Below, piece by piece: positions 1-8,514 of a DNA stretch of 64,000 bases. How positions within the stretch are numbered: the stretch's first letter is position 1; each line of letters begins with the position of its first letter. The notes under the pieces were generated by a model. That model did no database searches, was not told where the DNA came from, and saw nothing but the letters and a program-made list of their open reading frames with translations. Location: contig CAKPHC010000004.1 in NCBI GenBank assembly GCA_934155645.1, positions 86,905 through 150,904 of the forward strand, read 5' to 3'. The position numbers and the translations under genes are program-made. Source of the DNA: an uncultured Bacilli bacterium. Lineage in GTDB: Bacteria > Bacillota_I > Bacilli_A > RF39 > UBA660.

Positions 1-1724
1 TTTTTTTAAACAAAAAATATGATATAAATAAAATATATAAAATCAAAGAAGTGTATAATAACCTAAGTAGCAACAAGCTTAGAGAGAATTATGTTTCAAA
101 AAATTTTGGTGATAAATTTTTTAATAGAAATGATGCAAAAAAAATAGGGTACATAAGACAGGATATCGAGAATAAGTATAAAAATAAATATATTAATGAA
201 AAAGAATATTATATTTTATTATCATCCTTACTATATTCTTTTGATCGAATTGCAAATACATGTGGTCATTATGATGCTTATAGAAAATTGAAAAATATTC
301 CGGAAAGTTTTATATTTGAAACAATAAATCCTAAAAATATAAGCGATAAAAAACTTGTTGAAATATATAGGACTGATTCGAATGAATTGTCAAAAACAAT
401 AAAGGCTGATATAGCATATATAGATCCACCATATAATTCTAGACAATATAGTAGATTTTATCATGTGATGGAAAATATTGTTCAATGGAAAAAGCCCAAA
501 TTATATGGGACAGCAATGAAGCCTAAAGAAGAAAATATGTCTGAATATTGTAAAGTTACTGCTCCTATTGTATTTAATGATTTAATTCAAAATCTAAATG
601 TTAAATATATAGTAGTTTCCTATAATAATACTTATGATTCAAAAAGTTCTTCTTCTAAAAATAAAATTACATTAGATGAAATCGAAACTATCCTATCTAA
701 TAAAGGTGAAACAAAAAGATTTGAAAAAAGATATAAGGCTTTTAATACCGGTAAAACAGAATTAAAAAATCACAAAGAATACATTTTTATAACAAAGGTT
801 AAACCAGAAATTAAAAAAGAAATTTCATATAGATCACCATTATTTTATGTTGGTGATAAATATAAATTAATGCCAGAAATTAAAAAATATATTCCAGTTA
901 ATATAAATAACTATATTGAACCATTTGTTGGTGGAGGTAGCTCATTTTTAAATGTACGGGCAAATAATTATTATGTTAATGATATTGATTCATATATCAT
1001 TAATATCCATAAAGAATTGTTTAAGTATGTTAATCATAAAGAAGATTTTTTTAGTAAAATTTTTAAATTAATAAGTAAATATAATTTATCTTGTTCTTAT
1101 AATGGACATTTAGTTCCAGAAGAATTAAAAAGACAATATAAGAAAACTTATTATGCCAAGTATAATAAACAAAGCTATTTAAAACTTAGAAATGATTATA
1201 ATTTAAATAAAAGCGATAATTTGAAATTATATCTATTGTTAATATATGGATTTAATCATATGACAAGATTTAATTCAAAAGGTGAATTCAATTTGCCTGT
1301 CGGTAATGTAGATTTTAACAGTAATGTTTATAACTCTTTAAATTATTATTTTGATTATATACAAAATATTAATATAAAGTATTATAATTTGGACTATAAA
1401 GATTTTTTAAATTCTCTAAAAATTGGAAAAAATGATTATGTTTTACTTGATCCACCATATTTAATTAGTCAAAGTGAGTATAATAAATTATGGAATGAGA
1501 AACACGAAAAAGAATTATATGAATTTTTAGATAAACTTGATGCAAGGGGAATAAAATTTGGAATAACAAATTTGGTTTATCATAAAGGCAAAAAAAATGA
1601 TATTTTTTACAAATGGTCCAAAAAATATTTTGTTCATGAAATAACTAGTAATTATATTAGTTATAATGATAATACACTAAAAACAAGTTCTAAGGAGGTG
1701 TTTGTAACTAATTATGACAAATAG
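1..1724 (+). CDS. Fused two-domain adenine-specific DNA methyltransferase (5' end outside window)
   Basis: N6-adenine methyltransferase made of two D12-class domains. The frame is open to the left edge with no stop, so the gene starts upstream; the first in-window start (GTG at 51) falls after the point where a family member should show its AdoMet motif I. The first domain shows DPPYNSRQY (codons near 423). The second is nearly complete, with FVGGG (motif I, near 925) and DPPYLISQ (near 1449). Two-domain enzymes of this kind (M.FokI is the known example) methylate both strands of an asymmetric site, which fits a type IIS partner. It overlaps the restriction gene by 11 bp, so the two are translationally coupled. 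What is certain: methyltransferase; the target sequence is not readable from the sequence. Confidence 0.9.
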   Translation, partial: FLNKKYDINKIYKIKEVYNNLSSNKLRENYVSKNFGDKFFNRNDAKKIGYIRQDIENKYKNKYINEKEYYILLSSLLYSFDRIANTCGHYDAYRKLKNIPESFIFETINPKNISDKKLVEIYRTDSNELSKTIKADIAYIDPPYNSRQYSRFYHVMENIVQWKKPKLYGTAMKPKEENMSEYCKVTAPIVFNDLIQNLNVKYIVVSYNNTYDSKSSSSKNKITLDEIETILSNKGETKRFEKRYKAFNTGKTELKNHKEYIFITKVKPEIKKEISYRSPLFYVGDKYKLMPEIKKYIPVNINNYIEPFVGGGSSFLNVRANNYYVNDIDSYIINIHKELFKYVNHKEDFFSKIFKLISKYNLSCSYNGHLVPEELKRQYKKTYYAKYNKQSYLKLRNDYNLNKSDNLKLYLLLIYGFNHMTRFNSKGEFNLPVGNVDFNSNVYNSLNYYFDYIQNINIKYYNLDYKDFLNSLKIGKNDYVLLDPPYLISQSEYNKLWNEKHEKELYEFLDKLDARGIKFGITNLVYHKGKKNDIFYKWSKKYFVHEITSNYISYNDNTLKTSSKEVFVTNYDK

Positions 1725-3270
1725 AAAATCTGAATATAAAGCTTTACTATTTAGTACAACAGTGAGGAATCCAGAAAGAATAAAGAATTATGTAAAAATG
1801 ATATCAAATTATCAAAATAAATTATTAACTAATAATGTTATTATGCAAATAGTTAAAGATATAATAAAAAATAAATTATATTATACAAATTATGAAAGAA
1901 ATAATCCATTGTTATGGATTATATATAATTCTGATGAAGAGTTTTCTGATGAACAAGTACAAGAAATTATTAATAATTCACCACAAGATCATAAAGAGGC
2001 TGGTTTTGATCATGGATGGCCATCAAGATTTGATACAATATTTAAAATTATAAAAGAATTTGGTTTTATTTATTATGAAATTAATAAGCCTATTGAAATA
2101 TCCGAAACAGGTCAATTATTGATTAATTCTATTTCAAATAATAATCCAGAATTAGAAGAACAAGCATTTCTTAATACATTAGTTAAGTATCAAAGAAATA
2201 ACCCTTTTAGAAGGGTTCTGAATGAAAATCAACCATTTACATTATTACTAAAAGTACTAAGAAAGTTGAAGGAATATCCAATAAAAGATAATGACATGAT
2301 ATCAAAAAGAGAAGTAGCATTTATTATTTCTTCAGCATCGGATGATGAAAATCATATATATGAGCAAATAAAGAATTTAAGAGAAAAATTCGGCTTTGAA
2401 TATAGTGATGATGTTATTTATGAAGAATGTTTAAAAGAATTACATGCGCAAGGAAGAGAAAAAAAGTTTAAAAAGAAAAATATACTAAAAGAGTTACCAG
2501 ATGATTTTATCAGAAAAATGAGGATGACTGGATTAATAACATTACGCGGATATGGTAGATTTATAGACTATAATGCTGAAGAGAAAGAAAAAATAGATTA
2601 TATTTTGAATAAATATAGTGGTTATTCTTCTAAATATGAAGATGAATATGATTATTATGTGTATATGTCAAAGATAGATAGTAGATTGATTAATATATCT
2701 AGCAAAAAAAATACTATTACAATAGAAGAATCCATTGATAAATGGACTGAATATTTCAATTGGGAAACAATAAAAAAGGAATTAAGTATATTGTCATCAA
2801 ATAGAAAATCAAAACACGATATATTGAAGTTTATTGATGAGCCAACTAGACTAGAATTCTTGACAAGTATAGCTTTAAAAAAATGGTTTGTTGATTTAAT
2901 TGTAAAACCTAACTATTTAATTGATGATGAAGGATTGCCTAGAAGGCATGCAGGAGGTGGGATGCCTGACATCATATGTTATGATGACAATAATTATTCA
3001 TTGCTTGAAGTTACATTGCTTACTGGAAATCAACAATGTGTAAGAGAACTTCCATCAGTCGGTGATCACTTAAGAGATGCGGTAAAATATAATGAAGATG
3101 CTTTTACTATATTTATTGCACCAACAATCCATCGCAGAAGTTATGAATACGCTGAATTTTTAAATTTTAAAGACGGATTATCAATTGTTTTATGCACAAT
3201 TATGCAATTTGCTAGTACAATTGAATCGGGAATAGAATTCAATAAGATTAAGAATGTTGTGGAGTGTTAA
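1714..3270 (+). CDS. AlwI/BstNBI-family type IIS restriction endonuclease
   Basis: 518 aa. Resembles the AlwI / MlyI / PleI / N.BstNBI family: an N-terminal part with an ISETGQLL-like stretch followed by FLNTLVKYQRNNPF, a central KMRMTGL motif, and a C-terminal nuclease core with GGGMPD, then LLEVT, then FIAPTIH. N.BstNBI has the same order (PD, GEVT, FIAPEI), so PD...E-V-T is the likely PD-(D/E)XK variant. Family members recognise short asymmetric sites such as GGATC or GAGTC and cut, or nick, a few bases downstream. The start is fixed by a strong AAGGAGGTG at 1692-1700. It overlaps the methyltransferase gene by 11 bp. Whether it makes double-strand cuts or only nicks cannot be told from the sequence. 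Confidence 0.85.
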   Translation: MTNRKSEYKALLFSTTVRNPERIKNYVKMISNYQNKLLTNNVIMQIVKDIIKNKLYYTNYERNNPLLWIIYNSDEEFSDEQVQEIINNSPQDHKEAGFDHGWPSRFDTIFKIIKEFGFIYYEINKPIEISETGQLLINSISNNNPELEEQAFLNTLVKYQRNNPFRRVLNENQPFTLLLKVLRKLKEYPIKDNDMISKREVAFIISSASDDENHIYEQIKNLREKFGFEYSDDVIYEECLKELHAQGREKKFKKKNILKELPDDFIRKMRMTGLITLRGYGRFIDYNAEEKEKIDYILNKYSGYSSKYEDEYDYYVYMSKIDSRLINISSKKNTITIEESIDKWTEYFNWETIKKELSILSSNRKSKHDILKFIDEPTRLEFLTSIALKKWFVDLIVKPNYLIDDEGLPRRHAGGGMPDIICYDDNNYSLLEVTLLTGNQQCVRELPSVGDHLRDAVKYNEDAFTIFIAPTIHRRSYEYAEFLNFKDGLSIVLCTIMQFASTIESGIEFNKIKNVVEC

Positions 3271-3320
3271 AAAATATATATGAACTAAATCAGGTTAAAT
3301 GCATAAAAAGATTTATAGCG

Positions 3321-3349
3321 TTGAAATTTTTGTAAAAATTTGCTATAAT
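3321..3349 (+). promoter_or_regulatory. Sigma-A-type promoter
   Basis: TTGAAA (3321-3326), 17-nt spacer, TATAAT (3344-3349). It drives the leader, small peptide ORF and winged-helix gene that follow the restriction gene. The 300-bp gap from 3271 to 3570 holds this promoter, two adjacent inverted repeats and a 41-codon ORF. Confidence 0.8.
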
Positions 3350-3364
3350 TAAATTAGGGTACGA

Positions 3365-3392
3365 CGAGTGTACTCGAGAAAAGTCGACTTTT
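3365..3392 (+). repeat. Two adjacent inverted repeats just after the promoter
   Basis: CGAGT-GT-ACTCG at 3365-3376 is followed at once by the perfect 14-bp palindrome AAAAGTCGACTTTT at 3379-3392. They lie about 15-40 bases after the -10 box, so they would be at the start of the transcript or act as an operator. No T-run follows, so this is not a standard terminator. Confidence 0.6.
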
Positions 3393-3406
3393 ACTTAAAG
3401 AAGTTT

Positions 3407-3532
3407 ATGCAATGTTCTTATAAAGAACTTAACAAGAATGAAGTGCCAAAATTAAATGGAAGTACTAGAGTATTTCTAGAATTGCTGTGTTATTCTTTGT
3501 TCAGTTCTTTTTCTTATGCTCTAAAAGACTGA
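3407..3532 (+). CDS. Candidate 41-aa peptide
   Basis: Open frame ATG 3407 to TGA 3530-3532 encoding a peptide beginning MQCSYKELNKNEV and ending SSFSYALKD. It lies between a good promoter and the winged-helix gene. The ribosome site is poor (AAAGAAG, close to the start). I do not recognise a family; it may be a leader peptide or a conserved small protein of the element. Confidence 0.4.
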   Translation: MQCSYKELNKNEVPKLNGSTRVFLELLCYSLFSSFSYALKD

Positions 3533-3570
3533 TAAGAATAAATTATTAAGGTAATCTTATATCAATAAAT

Positions 3571-4096
3571 ATGGAAAGAGATATTGAACCTTTTATTAAA
3601 TTAGTTTTTCCAACAAGTATATTAGGAGATTATAATTTAACACCACTTGAAAGATTACTATTAATTTACATTTTGTCACTTTGCAAAAAATATGGATATT
3701 GTTGGGCTACTAACGAATTTTTTAGTAATAATTTTAATGTTAGTAAGCAAACAATATCAAAGAGTATAAGTAGTTTATTTAATTATGGTTATATTGTTTT
3801 ACAGTATGATAAGAAAGAAAAAAATAATTTCAAAAGAAAAATTATGGTATCAGAAGTATTCAAAAAAAAGAATATCAGATATTCAAAAAAATCTTAATAC
3901 AAGTAATCAAGAAAACTTTAAACAATATAATAAAAATAATAATATGAGAAAAAATATAGGTCCTGTTATAGAATATGATAATGAAGGTAATATCATATCT
4001 TGGAATGGTAAACCTACTGTATCAGAACCTATGAGTAAAGAAGAAATAAAAGAATTAGAAGCATTAATAAATGAAATAACAAAAGGAGATGAATAA
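3571..4096 (+). pseudogene. Winged-helix (HTH_36-like) replication/regulatory protein, split by a frameshift
   Basis: The first frame (3571-3897, 108 aa) contains a helix-turn-helix domain (LTPLERLLLIYIL ... VSKQTISKSISSLFNYGYI) like those of plasmid and ICE replication proteins. It stops early. The next frame continues to 4096 with a tail (IISWNGKPTVSEPMSKEEI) of the kind found at the C-terminus of such proteins, where an acidic helix ends the chain. The frames can be joined within runs of 8 A (3862-3869) or 7 A (3885-3891). So this is a full-length gene broken by one base in a homopolymer, a sequencing/assembly error, or a slippage-regulated gene. Function is inferred from fold only. Confidence 0.6.
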
Positions 4097-4137
4097 TTAA
4101 TTGGTTAACAAAGTCATACATTATAAAGAGGTGACTT

Positions 4138-4230
4138 ATGTTTAATATAAAAGAAACATTTAAAAAAGATTCTCCTGATTTAATCTTGTTGATAACTAAT
4201 TATATAAAAAGTGTGATGAATAATGTGTAG
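4138..4230 (+). CDS. Candidate 30-aa peptide upstream of the recombinase
   Basis: ATG 4138 to TAG 4230, with a good ribosome site AGAGGTG eight bases before. The peptide begins MFNIKETFKKDSPDLILL. No family recognised. It lies in the gap between the winged-helix gene and the recombinase. Confidence 0.45.
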   Translation: MFNIKETFKKDSPDLILLITNYIKSVMNNV

Positions 4231-4240
4231 AACGATGGCG

Positions 4241-4269
4241 ATATATTGTATTTTTATGGTACAATATAT
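4241..4269. repeat. Perfect 10-bp inverted repeat before the recombinase gene
   Basis: ATATATTGTA (4241-4250), 9-nt centre, TACAATATAT (4260-4269). It ends 37 bases before the recombinase start. It could be a recombinase or repressor operator, or part of a hairpin in the 5' leader. No T-run follows. Confidence 0.6.
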
Positions 4270-4306
4270 TTGGCTTTAATATGTTATACATAAGAAAGGA
4301 GTATAA

Positions 4307-5896
4307 ATGTATAACACTTTAATACAGATGCCAGAGTTTTACAAAGCAGGAATATATATAAGATTATCTGAAGCAGATGAAGGGAAAGCTTACGAATCTG
4401 ATAGTGAGAGTGTCCTTAATCAAAGAAATATGCTAATGAATTTTGTAAAAGAAAAGAGTTTTATCTTTGTAGGAGAATATGTTGATGATGGTTTTTCTGG
4501 TACTGATTTTGATAGACCGGGATTTAACAAAATGATGGAAGACATCAAAAATAAAGTTATCAATCTTGTAATAGTAAAAGACTTATCAAGACTTGGGAGA
4601 GATCATGTTATGACTGGATATTATGTGGAAACGTTCTTCCCTGAAAATGGAATAAGATTCATTTCTATGCAAGAAGGTTATGATAATGCTTTAAATCAAG
4701 CAAGTAATGATTCTTCAACCTTTATAATAGCTTGTAATGATTACTATAGTAAACAAAACTCAGTTAAAATAAGGAATGTTTTAAATGATAAAAGAAAAAA
4801 TGGTAAGTTTATTGGTAGTGCTCCAAGTTATGGTTTTTTAAGAGATCCGGAAGATAAAGGGCATTTAATACCAGATCCTGAATATGCACCAGTAGTTAAG
4901 AAAATATTTGATATGGCATATAAAGGAGTAGGCTTATCCGAGATAACAACTTATCTAAATGATAATAAGATTAAAACACCAAGTAGTCTTAAAAGAAAAA
5001 ATGCTCATGCTAATAATAAATATAATCCAATGTGGACTATATCTTCTGTAAAAAAAATTCTTAAAAATCAAATGTATGTTGGTGATATGGTTCAAAGTGT
5101 TCAAACTAAAGTGTCTTATAAATCAAAAAAGAAAAAGGCATTACCTAGAGCAAATTGGAGTATTGTTAAAAATACTCATGAACCTCTTGTTGATAGAGTT
5201 ATATTTGAAAAGGTTCAAAATAATGTTAAAAGGACTAATGTTACTAATAATACAAAAAGAGAAAAAAGACTATTTGAAAATTTGTTATATTGTAAGGAAT
5301 GTGGTAATACATTAACTATTATTTATAGGAAAAATCATGACTATTGGACTATTAATTGTAATAGATATTCGAGAGATCCAAAAAGAAAAATGTGTTATCC
5401 ACATTTTATGCCTTATGATAAGCTAGAACAAGCATTATTAGATGTTATTAAGGGTACTTGTAAAAAATATATAGCCGCTATTAATGTATCCAATATAGCA
5501 AGTGAGATTAATAATAAGAAAAGAAATGATTCTAAGCTAAAGGAAAAAATAAATGAGTTACAGAATAAAGAAAAAGAATATCTAAGTAAATTGGATATGC
5601 TTTATGAAGATAAGTTTAAAGGCATAGTATCAGATGAAATGTATAAAAGAATAGCAAATGATACAGAAGTTTTACTAACTAAATTACGTAGTGAAATAAA
5701 TAAATTAAGAGCAGATACAAAGGTAATTAAAAATAAGACTGATGATTTAAAATGCTATGAAGATAAAATAAAATCTTTAATTGATATTGAAAATCCTACA
5801 AGAGAATTAATGCAAACTATTATTGATAAAATAGTTATAGATAAAGATAAAAATATTGAAATAATTTACAAATTTAGTATATTAAATAATATTTAA
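4307..5896 (+). CDS. Large serine recombinase (TnpX/Tn4451-like integrase)
   Basis: 529 aa site-specific recombinase. Domains in order: resolvase catalytic domain (about 15-165) with the nucleophile serine in YIRLSE and the arginine motif KDLSRLGRD; recombinase DNA-binding domain (about 175-310); zinc ribbon with CKEC and paired later cysteines (about 335-380); long coiled coil (about 410-500). This is the usual order for large serine recombinases that integrate and excise mobile elements through short crossover sites. The start is fixed by AAGGAG before ATG 4307. It is the likely mover of the element that interrupts the amidase gene about 900 bp downstream. Confidence 0.92.
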   Translation: MYNTLIQMPEFYKAGIYIRLSEADEGKAYESDSESVLNQRNMLMNFVKEKSFIFVGEYVDDGFSGTDFDRPGFNKMMEDIKNKVINLVIVKDLSRLGRDHVMTGYYVETFFPENGIRFISMQEGYDNALNQASNDSSTFIIACNDYYSKQNSVKIRNVLNDKRKNGKFIGSAPSYGFLRDPEDKGHLIPDPEYAPVVKKIFDMAYKGVGLSEITTYLNDNKIKTPSSLKRKNAHANNKYNPMWTISSVKKILKNQMYVGDMVQSVQTKVSYKSKKKKALPRANWSIVKNTHEPLVDRVIFEKVQNNVKRTNVTNNTKREKRLFENLLYCKECGNTLTIIYRKNHDYWTINCNRYSRDPKRKMCYPHFMPYDKLEQALLDVIKGTCKKYIAAINVSNIASEINNKKRNDSKLKEKINELQNKEKEYLSKLDMLYEDKFKGIVSDEMYKRIANDTEVLLTKLRSEINKLRADTKVIKNKTDDLKCYEDKIKSLIDIENPTRELMQTIIDKIVIDKDKNIEIIYKFSILNNI

Positions 5897-5920
5897 ACTT
5901 TGCTCCTTTTGGAACAAAGT
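5897..5920. repeat. Imperfect hairpin after the recombinase gene
   Basis: ACTTTG...CC-TTTT-GG...CAAAGT directly after the recombinase stop. There is no T-run, so it is at best a weak transcription barrier or RNA-stabilising hairpin. Confidence 0.4.
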
Positions 5921-5958
5921 AAACATAGAATAGATGAACTACTTATAGGGGGGACAAA

Positions 5959-6810
5959 ATGGAAGAAAAAGATATGATATTTATTGAACAATTAGTAAAG
6001 ACAAATTTTGTAAAACCAATGAGAAGATATATAAAGAAATATTTAAAGAATTTATCTGTTACAGAAAATATTAGCATTGAAACAATCAATTTATTGCAAC
6101 AGGCTAATAATACAATTAGTAATGTTTATAAACTTTTAAGAAAAAAAGACTTAGTTGATTCTGCAACGTTGATGCGTTCTTGCATGGAAAAAATAATGAT
6201 GTCAATGATGATATATTTTGATCCAAAGAATACATTTGAAGAATTTAAGAATTTAGAAAAATGTGGCAAAACAGATAATACACGCCCTACTGCAATACTA
6301 AAGAATTTTAAATTTAAATTAAAAGAGATTAACTCTATTTTATTTGAAGAATTTGAAGATGATGAATTACAATTACTGTTGGAAGAGACTTATGAAAAAT
6401 TATGTTTATATACACATAGCTCAATTGTAGTTAGTATGATGATAGAAGTAAATAGAAACAAAGATGAGGATTTATTTGCTTTATATTTTTATCTGATTGC
6501 TTATTTTTTAGAATTATTAATATATTCATCTTTAAAATATTTAATTGCTGACAAAAAAGATCATATAGATGCTTTTTGTATATTTATGGGATTTGTATTA
6601 TTGTGTTCAAAAGTAGACAAAAATAAATTAACTGAAGATTATACTAATAAATATAAAGAATATCTTCATTGGGAGATTAATGAACATTTTTCAGATAAAT
6701 ATAAAGGTATATTAGAAAAAATGAAAATTGATTGTTCAATTTTACAACAAGAGATAAATGAAAATAAAAAAGTAATTGAAAATTATATAATGGATTTAGC
6801 AAAAAAATAA
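5959..6810 (+). CDS. Unknown protein at the end of the mobile element (DUF5677-like)
   Basis: 283 aa, mainly helical, soluble. A stretch near residues 60-95 (LLRKKDLVDSATLMRSCMEK) resembles the conserved core of DUF5677-type proteins, where an arginine and a glutamate occur in the pattern R-S-x-x-E; this match is from memory and weak. Strong ribosome site AGGGGGG before ATG 5959. Its stop lies about 15 bp before the point where the amidase reading frame resumes, so it is the last gene of the element. It could be a defence or accessory cargo gene; function unknown. Confidence 0.6.
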   Translation: MEEKDMIFIEQLVKTNFVKPMRRYIKKYLKNLSVTENISIETINLLQQANNTISNVYKLLRKKDLVDSATLMRSCMEKIMMSMMIYFDPKNTFEEFKNLEKCGKTDNTRPTAILKNFKFKLKEINSILFEEFEDDELQLLLEETYEKLCLYTHSSIVVSMMIEVNRNKDEDLFALYFYLIAYFLELLIYSSLKYLIADKKDHIDAFCIFMGFVLLCSKVDKNKLTEDYTNKYKEYLHWEINEHFSDKYKGILEKMKIDCSILQQEINENKKVIENYIMDLAKK

Positions 6811-6840
6811 AAACGTTACACAATGACCATCACCAGGTGG
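6811..6840 (+). other. Right attachment junction (attR) region of the mobile element
   Basis: Read in the amidase frame, sequence left of 6827 is not amidase and contains a stop (TGA 6824-6826), while from 6827 onward the frame reads PSPGGEGAEVVYALRND, typical of amidase_3 enzymes. The crossover must therefore lie close to 6824-6838. The exact core cannot be set without the left junction, which is outside the window. Confidence 0.65.
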
Positions 6841-7963
6841 CGAAGGCGCTGAAGTAGTCTATGCTCTTCGCAACGACCCAACATTAGCTAACAGTATTCT
6901 TGAAGAAATAGGCTTAGAAGGTCAAAAAATACGTAAGGCATATCAAAGAAGATTACCTGAAAATCCATCAAAAGATTATTACTTCATTCAAAGACTAACT
7001 GGTGATACAGAATCATTACTTATCGAGTACGGCTTTATAGACAATCCTAACGATTTAAAAAAGTTGCAAAACAATTTACTTGACTATGGTGAAGCCGTAG
7101 TAAAGGCTGTTGCTAATTACATTGGAGTACCATATACTGCACCAGATGGTTCTAACTATAACACATACGTTGTACAAAGAGGAGACTCACTATATTCTAT
7201 AGCAAATAAATATGGAGTTACAGTTGATGAACTTAAATTTGCAAATAACCTAACATCTAATCTCTTAACTATAGGCCAAAGATTAACGATTCCTAAATTA
7301 CCAGCCGATAATACTACTCCAGGTGATTATATAGTTTATACTGTTCAAAGTGGTGATACTCTATATAAAATAGCTAACCAGTACGGAACATCAGTCAACG
7401 ACATAATAGAATTTAATCAATTACCAACTACTGTATTAGTTATAGGACAACAACTATTAATCCCAAATTCAAAATCAAGTCAAAATAATACATATACAAT
7501 TAAAAGAGGAGATTCTTTGTGGAAAATAGCAAACGAGTATGGAGTAACTGTTAATGAACTAATCCAAGCGAATAATTTAAATACAACTACTTTAAAAGTA
7601 GGAGATGTACTTATCATTCCAAGTAAAAATCAGTCAAATGCTCCATTACCATCACAACCAGAAGATAACGTAATTGAATATGTGGTTCGTCCAGGTGATA
7701 GTCTATACAGCATTGCTTTAAAATATGGAATAACTCCAAACGAATTGCAGTCATATAATAACCTTGCATCTACATTATTAGTAGTAGGGCAAATACTTAG
7801 AATTCCTACTACCGAAAATTATGTTACATACTATGTTAAACCAGGTGACAGTTTATATAACATAGCAAGAGCTAATAACACAACAGTTGATGAAATAAAA
7901 GCTCTTAATGGACTGACCTCAAATACATTAAGTATAGGGCAATTACTAATATTACCTAAATAA
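6827..7963 (+). pseudogene. 3' part of an interrupted N-acetylmuramoyl-L-alanine amidase with five LysM repeats
   Basis: The frame starts inside an amidase_3 catalytic domain (GGEGAEVVYALRN ... LLIEYGFIDNPNDL, which holds the catalytic Glu) and continues into five LysM repeats, at about 7147-7290, 7330-7475, 7490-7625, 7672-7810 and 7822-7960, each with a GDSL or GDTL core. The N-terminal half, with the zinc ligands, is missing and there is no start codon or ribosome site before 6827. The family cleaves peptidoglycan stem peptides from glycan; LysM binds glycan. The mobile element to the left separates the two halves. Precise excision would be expected to restore a full gene; a shorter LysM-only product from ATG 7064 is unlikely because it has no ribosome site. 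Confidence 0.85.
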
Positions 7964-7965
7964 TC

Positions 7966-7991
7966 AAAAATCTACACATCGTAGATTTTTT
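7966..7991 (+). terminator. Rho-independent terminator after the amidase gene
   Basis: AAAATCTAC-ACATC-GTAGATTTT followed by T's. Confidence 0.85.
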
Positions 7992-8026
7992 ACTTGCCTA
8001 AAATTATAAAAAGATTAAATGAGTTA

Positions 8027-8055
8027 TTGTTTATTAATTTTTATTGTGCTATAAT
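8027..8055 (+). promoter_or_regulatory. Promoter of tRNA-Trp
   Basis: TTGTTT (8027-8032), 17-nt spacer, TATAAT (8050-8055), 19 bases before the mature tRNA. Confidence 0.75.
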
Positions 8056-8074
8056 ACTTACATACCTAGCAAAT

Positions 8075-8148
8075 AGGGGCGTAGTTAAATGGTATAATAA
8101 TGGTCTCCAAAACCACTGTTGGGAGTTCGATTCTCTCCGCCCCTGCCA
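8075..8148 (+). tRNA. trpT: tRNA-Trp (anticodon CCA)
   Basis: 74 nt. Acceptor AGGGGCG pairs with CGCCCCT over seven bases; G discriminator and an encoded CCA end (8146-8148). The anticodon loop is CTCCAAA with CCA at 8107-8109, reading UGG only. The T-arm GTTCGATTC is standard. A CCA anticodon fits normal use of TGA as a stop, in contrast to mycoplasmas, which need a UCA anticodon. Confidence 0.95.
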
Positions 8149-8205
8149 TTTGAATATTCGAACTATATAGTTCTTTTTTTTATAAATGAAAGGAGAAACT
8201 TATCC

Positions 8206-8457
8206 ATGCGAAATCTTGAAGGAATAAAAATAGTAGAAGTTCCAGAAAAAGAAATTGAGTCATCATCAATAAGAGTTTCTGATATTGATACTCCGGATGA
8301 CTACGAAAACTTCAGATTAATTGAAAAGGACAAATTATTAAAATTAAAAGAGCAGCTAGAAGAAGCACAGTTTTATGATAGTTGTGTACCAAAGGCTCAA
8401 GTAGAAGAGGAATATAAGTCAGAAAACTATGATGATTGTGGAAAAAAATCCATGTAA
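8206..8457 (+). CDS. Small acidic protein of unknown function
   Basis: 83 aa, starting at ATG 8206 behind AAGGAG; the open frame extends upstream into the tRNA but that part is not coding. Charged and likely helical (KDKLLKLKEQLEEAQ), with two cysteines near the C-terminus. No family recognised. It may be read through from the tRNA promoter. A terminator follows directly. Confidence 0.6.
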   Translation: MRNLEGIKIVEVPEKEIESSSIRVSDIDTPDDYENFRLIEKDKLLKLKEQLEEAQFYDSCVPKAQVEEEYKSENYDDCGKKSM

Positions 8458-8461
8458 AATA

Positions 8462-8495
8462 AAAAATACCATATACAAAATAGGTATTTTTTTTT
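8462..8495 (+). terminator. Rho-independent terminator
   Basis: AAAAATACC / GGTATTTTT stem with 12-nt loop and nine T's. Confidence 0.8.
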
Positions 8496-8514
8496 ACGCT
8501 TGATATGAACCAAT

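Noticed and set aside
7064..7963. Independent LysM-only gene starting at ATG 7064
   Set aside because: The amidase frame continues upstream of this ATG to about 6827 and no ribosome site precedes it.
8075..8148. Alternative genetic code with TGA as Trp
   Set aside because: The tRNA-Trp has a CCA anticodon, tryptophans in the conserved proteins are read from TGG, and TGA ends genes normally.
8119..8205. Longer N-terminus for the 83-aa protein
   Set aside because: It would start inside tRNA-Trp; a good ribosome site marks ATG 8206.
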